Assembly: GCA_003641695.1 (NCBI GenBank)
Contig: QNBL01000162.1
Location: forward strand, 1 to 6,428
Origin: Spirochaetota bacterium
GTDB taxonomy: Bacteria > Spirochaetota > Spirochaetia > B11-G9
Direction of reading: 5' to 3'
DNA length: 6,428 nucleotides
Shown: positions 4,874 to 6,428 of the stretch, in pieces
Position numbering within the stretch: the first letter of the stretch is position 1
Layout of the letters: each line of letters begins with the position of its first letter
Program-made: the position numbers and the translations under genes
Notes under the pieces: model-generated
What the model was told of the DNA's origin: nothing
Database searches by the model: none
What the model saw: the letters and a program-made list of their open reading frames with translations, nothing else

Positions 4874-6428
4874 TTAAAGACTTTCTATTTTGCTGCCGAG
4901 GTTTTTATATGCCTCGTATTTTTTCCTGTAAAACTCAACCCGTTCGGTACCGGGAATATACTTTCCGGCAACTACTGGCTTCATTGCTTTCTGGGCATCC
5001 GGGACAGTGGCGTGCACACCGCAGACAACCGAGGCACACATCGCCGCACCTGCGGCGACCGTCTGTTCTGATTCCAGGACAGTAATTTCTCTGTTCATCA
5101 CATCAGACAGTATCTGCATAACCAGGGGAGACTTCTTTGCAATCCCTCCGACAGCAATAATTTTTTCTACAGGAATACCGTACTCAGTAAATCTGTCAAG
5201 AATGGCTTTTGATCCGAAAGCAGTTGCTTCGATCAGAGCTCTGTATATTCTGGGAGCTGAATCTCCAAGCCGCAACCCTGTTATTGCTCCGGAAACAAGG
5301 GGGTTCCCGTCAGGAGTCCGCCTTCCGTTGAACCAGTCCAGAGCGGTGACTGATGACTCCGGCTTGAGCTGTGCAGCTTCCTTTTCCAGTTTTTCAAGCA
5401 GCACATCCCTGTCCGGTGAATCAGCCGGCAAAGCCCAGGAAAGAAGATTTCTGAACCATGCGTATACATCACCGAAAGCAGACTGTCCGGCCTCAAATCC
5501 GGTAAAACCGGGAACAATGGATCCATCCACCTGGCCGCTGATACCTGCTACCGGTATATCGCCTGCACCTGCGTTGTCTGTTATTAACATGTCACAGGTG
5601 GATGTACCCATTACCTTGATCATGGTTCCGGGGACAATTCCTCCCCCGACACCGCCTATGTGTGCATCGAGAGCTCCTGCTCCAATAACGGCATCCTTGT
5701 TTATTCCCAATCGCTTTGCCCAGTGTTCTGATATTTTCCCTATGGGAGTATCAACCGTGTATGTTTCGGTAAACAGCCGTTCCTTTATTCCTTTAAGTAA
5801 AGGGTCCAGAGATGCAAAAAACTCTTCCGGGGGTAGTCCCCCCCATTTTTCATGCCACATAGCCTTATGTCCTGCTGTGCAGCGGGAACGGAACATTCTT
5901 GAAACATCATTCCCTCCGGTAAGTATGTAGGGGATCCAGTCGCTTTGTTCGACCCACGACCATGCAGCATTTCTTACCTTTTTATTCGTTCTAAGAACAT
6001 GGAGTACTTTTGCCCAGAACCATTCGGGAGAATAATTCCCTCCCGAGAACCGGGTGTAATCTTCTCCTCCCCATGATTTTGCATATTTATTGATATCTTC
6101 TGATTCTTTGATGGCTGTATGATCCTTCCAGAGGATAAACATGGCATCGGGATCATCTTTAAACTCTTCCTTTAACGATAAAGGGGTTCCTGTTTTGTCA
6201 ACTGCACAGGGAGTGGATCCGGTAGCATCTACAGAAATTCCGGCTATTCTCTGCCCTGTACCCGGACCTGCCGCGCTGATGGCTTTAAGAACACATTTTT
6301 CAAGACTATCAAGGTAATCTGCGGGATGCTGCCGGAACATGCTTTGATCCGGATCACAAAATGCTTCCTTTTCCCAACGGGGATATCTTGTTACTCCCTG
6401 GCCAAGCTCCATGCCGTTATAGGGATCT
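4874..6428 (-). CDS. araB: L-ribulokinase (FGGY family), 5' partial
   Basis: Cytosolic kinase that phosphorylates L-ribulose to L-ribulose 5-phosphate with ATP, the second step of L-arabinose breakdown. The sequence follows the Escherichia coli AraB pattern closely. Numbered from the first Met in the window (base 6412): YPRWEKEAFCDP at 10-21, DATGSTP at 62-68, LWKDHTA at 94-100, EWFWAK at 130-135, RCTAGHKAMWHE at 177-188, GALDAH at 246-251 with Asp249 as the likely catalytic base, GTSTCD at 269-274, GQVDGSIVPGF at 293-303, EAGQSAFGD at 307-315, DWFNGRRTP at 359-367 and AVGGIAKKS at 420-428. The frame stays open from that Met to the window edge (DPYNG), and comparison with E. coli AraB from memory suggests about 19 more residues outside, including the N-terminal phosphate-binding DFG segment. 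The Met at 6412 is therefore internal. No frameshift is seen. It is followed by the EamA transporter; araA and araD are not in the window. Confidence 0.95.
   Translation of the reverse strand, partial: DPYNGMELGQGVTRYPRWEKEAFCDPDQSMFRQHPADYLDSLEKCVLKAISAAGPGTGQRIAGISVDATGSTPCAVDKTGTPLSLKEEFKDDPDAMFILWKDHTAIKESEDINKYAKSWGGEDYTRFSGGNYSPEWFWAKVLHVLRTNKKVRNAAWSWVEQSDWIPYILTGGNDVSRMFRSRCTAGHKAMWHEKWGGLPPEEFFASLDPLLKGIKERLFTETYTVDTPIGKISEHWAKRLGINKDAVIGAGALDAHIGGVGGGIVPGTMIKVMGTSTCDMLITDNAGAGDIPVAGISGQVDGSIVPGFTGFEAGQSAFGDVYAWFRNLLSWALPADSPDRDVLLEKLEKEAAQLKPESSVTALDWFNGRRTPDGNPLVSGAITGLRLGDSAPRIYRALIEATAFGSKAILDRFTEYGIPVEKIIAVGGIAKKSPLVMQILSDVMNREITVLESEQTVAAGAAMCASVVCGVHATVPDAQKAMKPVVAGKYIPGTERVEFYRKKYEAYKNLGSKIESL

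Noticed and set aside
5007..5930. A 307-residue open frame on the + strand opposite araB
   Set aside because: It lies wholly antisense to a ribulokinase with every expected motif. Its composition (rich in Ser, Pro and Ala, no recognisable domain) is that of a shadow frame.
4874..6412. Ribulokinase as a complete 512-residue protein starting at the Met at 6412
   Set aside because: The upstream codons stay in frame and align with AraB (DPYNG before MELGQ), and the N-terminal phosphate-binding segment is missing, so the gene runs off the window.
1..6428. CRISPR arrays, insertion sequences, tRNA or rRNA genes
   Set aside because: No repeat-spacer pattern, transposase, terminal repeat pair or RNA-gene signature was seen, and coding genes fill the window.

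Overview
The window looks like chromosomal sequence from an anaerobic bacterium, and every base except a few short gaps is coding. The main clues are a MinD-type ATPase with an inserted 2x[4Fe-4S] ferredoxin domain, two small NifX/NifB-C-terminus-like proteins without any nitrogenase genes, and a DUF89 protein with an N-terminal CxxC. This combination is typical of strict anaerobes. An L-ribulokinase of the AraB type shows that a pentose is catabolised. I lean towards a fermentative bacterium (Spirochaetota or Clostridia-like), but the sequence alone does not fix the phylum.

Left part, + strand (positions 2-4005): six genes in a tight run with gaps of 18, 1, 8 and 4 bases and then an overlap. 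In order they are: a MinD/ferredoxin ATPase (5' end cut by the window edge), two Nitro_FeMo-Co (NifX-like) proteins, a flavin-dependent pyridine-nucleotide-disulfide oxidoreductase of the CoA-disulfide reductase/NADH oxidase class, a 67-residue four-cysteine protein, and a DUF89/ARMT1-like protein. They read as one operon. The first three suggest assembly, carriage or sensing of an iron-sulfur or other metal cluster. The flavoprotein adds a thiol or NADH redox activity. The last two have no function I can assign from sequence alone.

Right part, - strand (positions 3995-6428): araB (L-ribulokinase, with its N-terminal ~19 residues beyond the window) is followed after 15 bases by a ten-helix EamA/DMT-family transporter, apparently in the same transcript. 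The transporter converges on the DUF89 gene. The two reading frames overlap tail to tail by 11 bases, and an AT-rich inverted repeat spans both stop codons.

No rRNA, tRNA, CRISPR array, insertion sequence or phage gene was seen. No gene-free stretch exceeds 18 bases, and the promoters of both operons lie outside the window. The most interesting object is the six-gene + strand operon as a possible uncharacterised metal-cofactor/redox module. Its parts belong to known families, but the role of the combination is, to my knowledge, unsettled.
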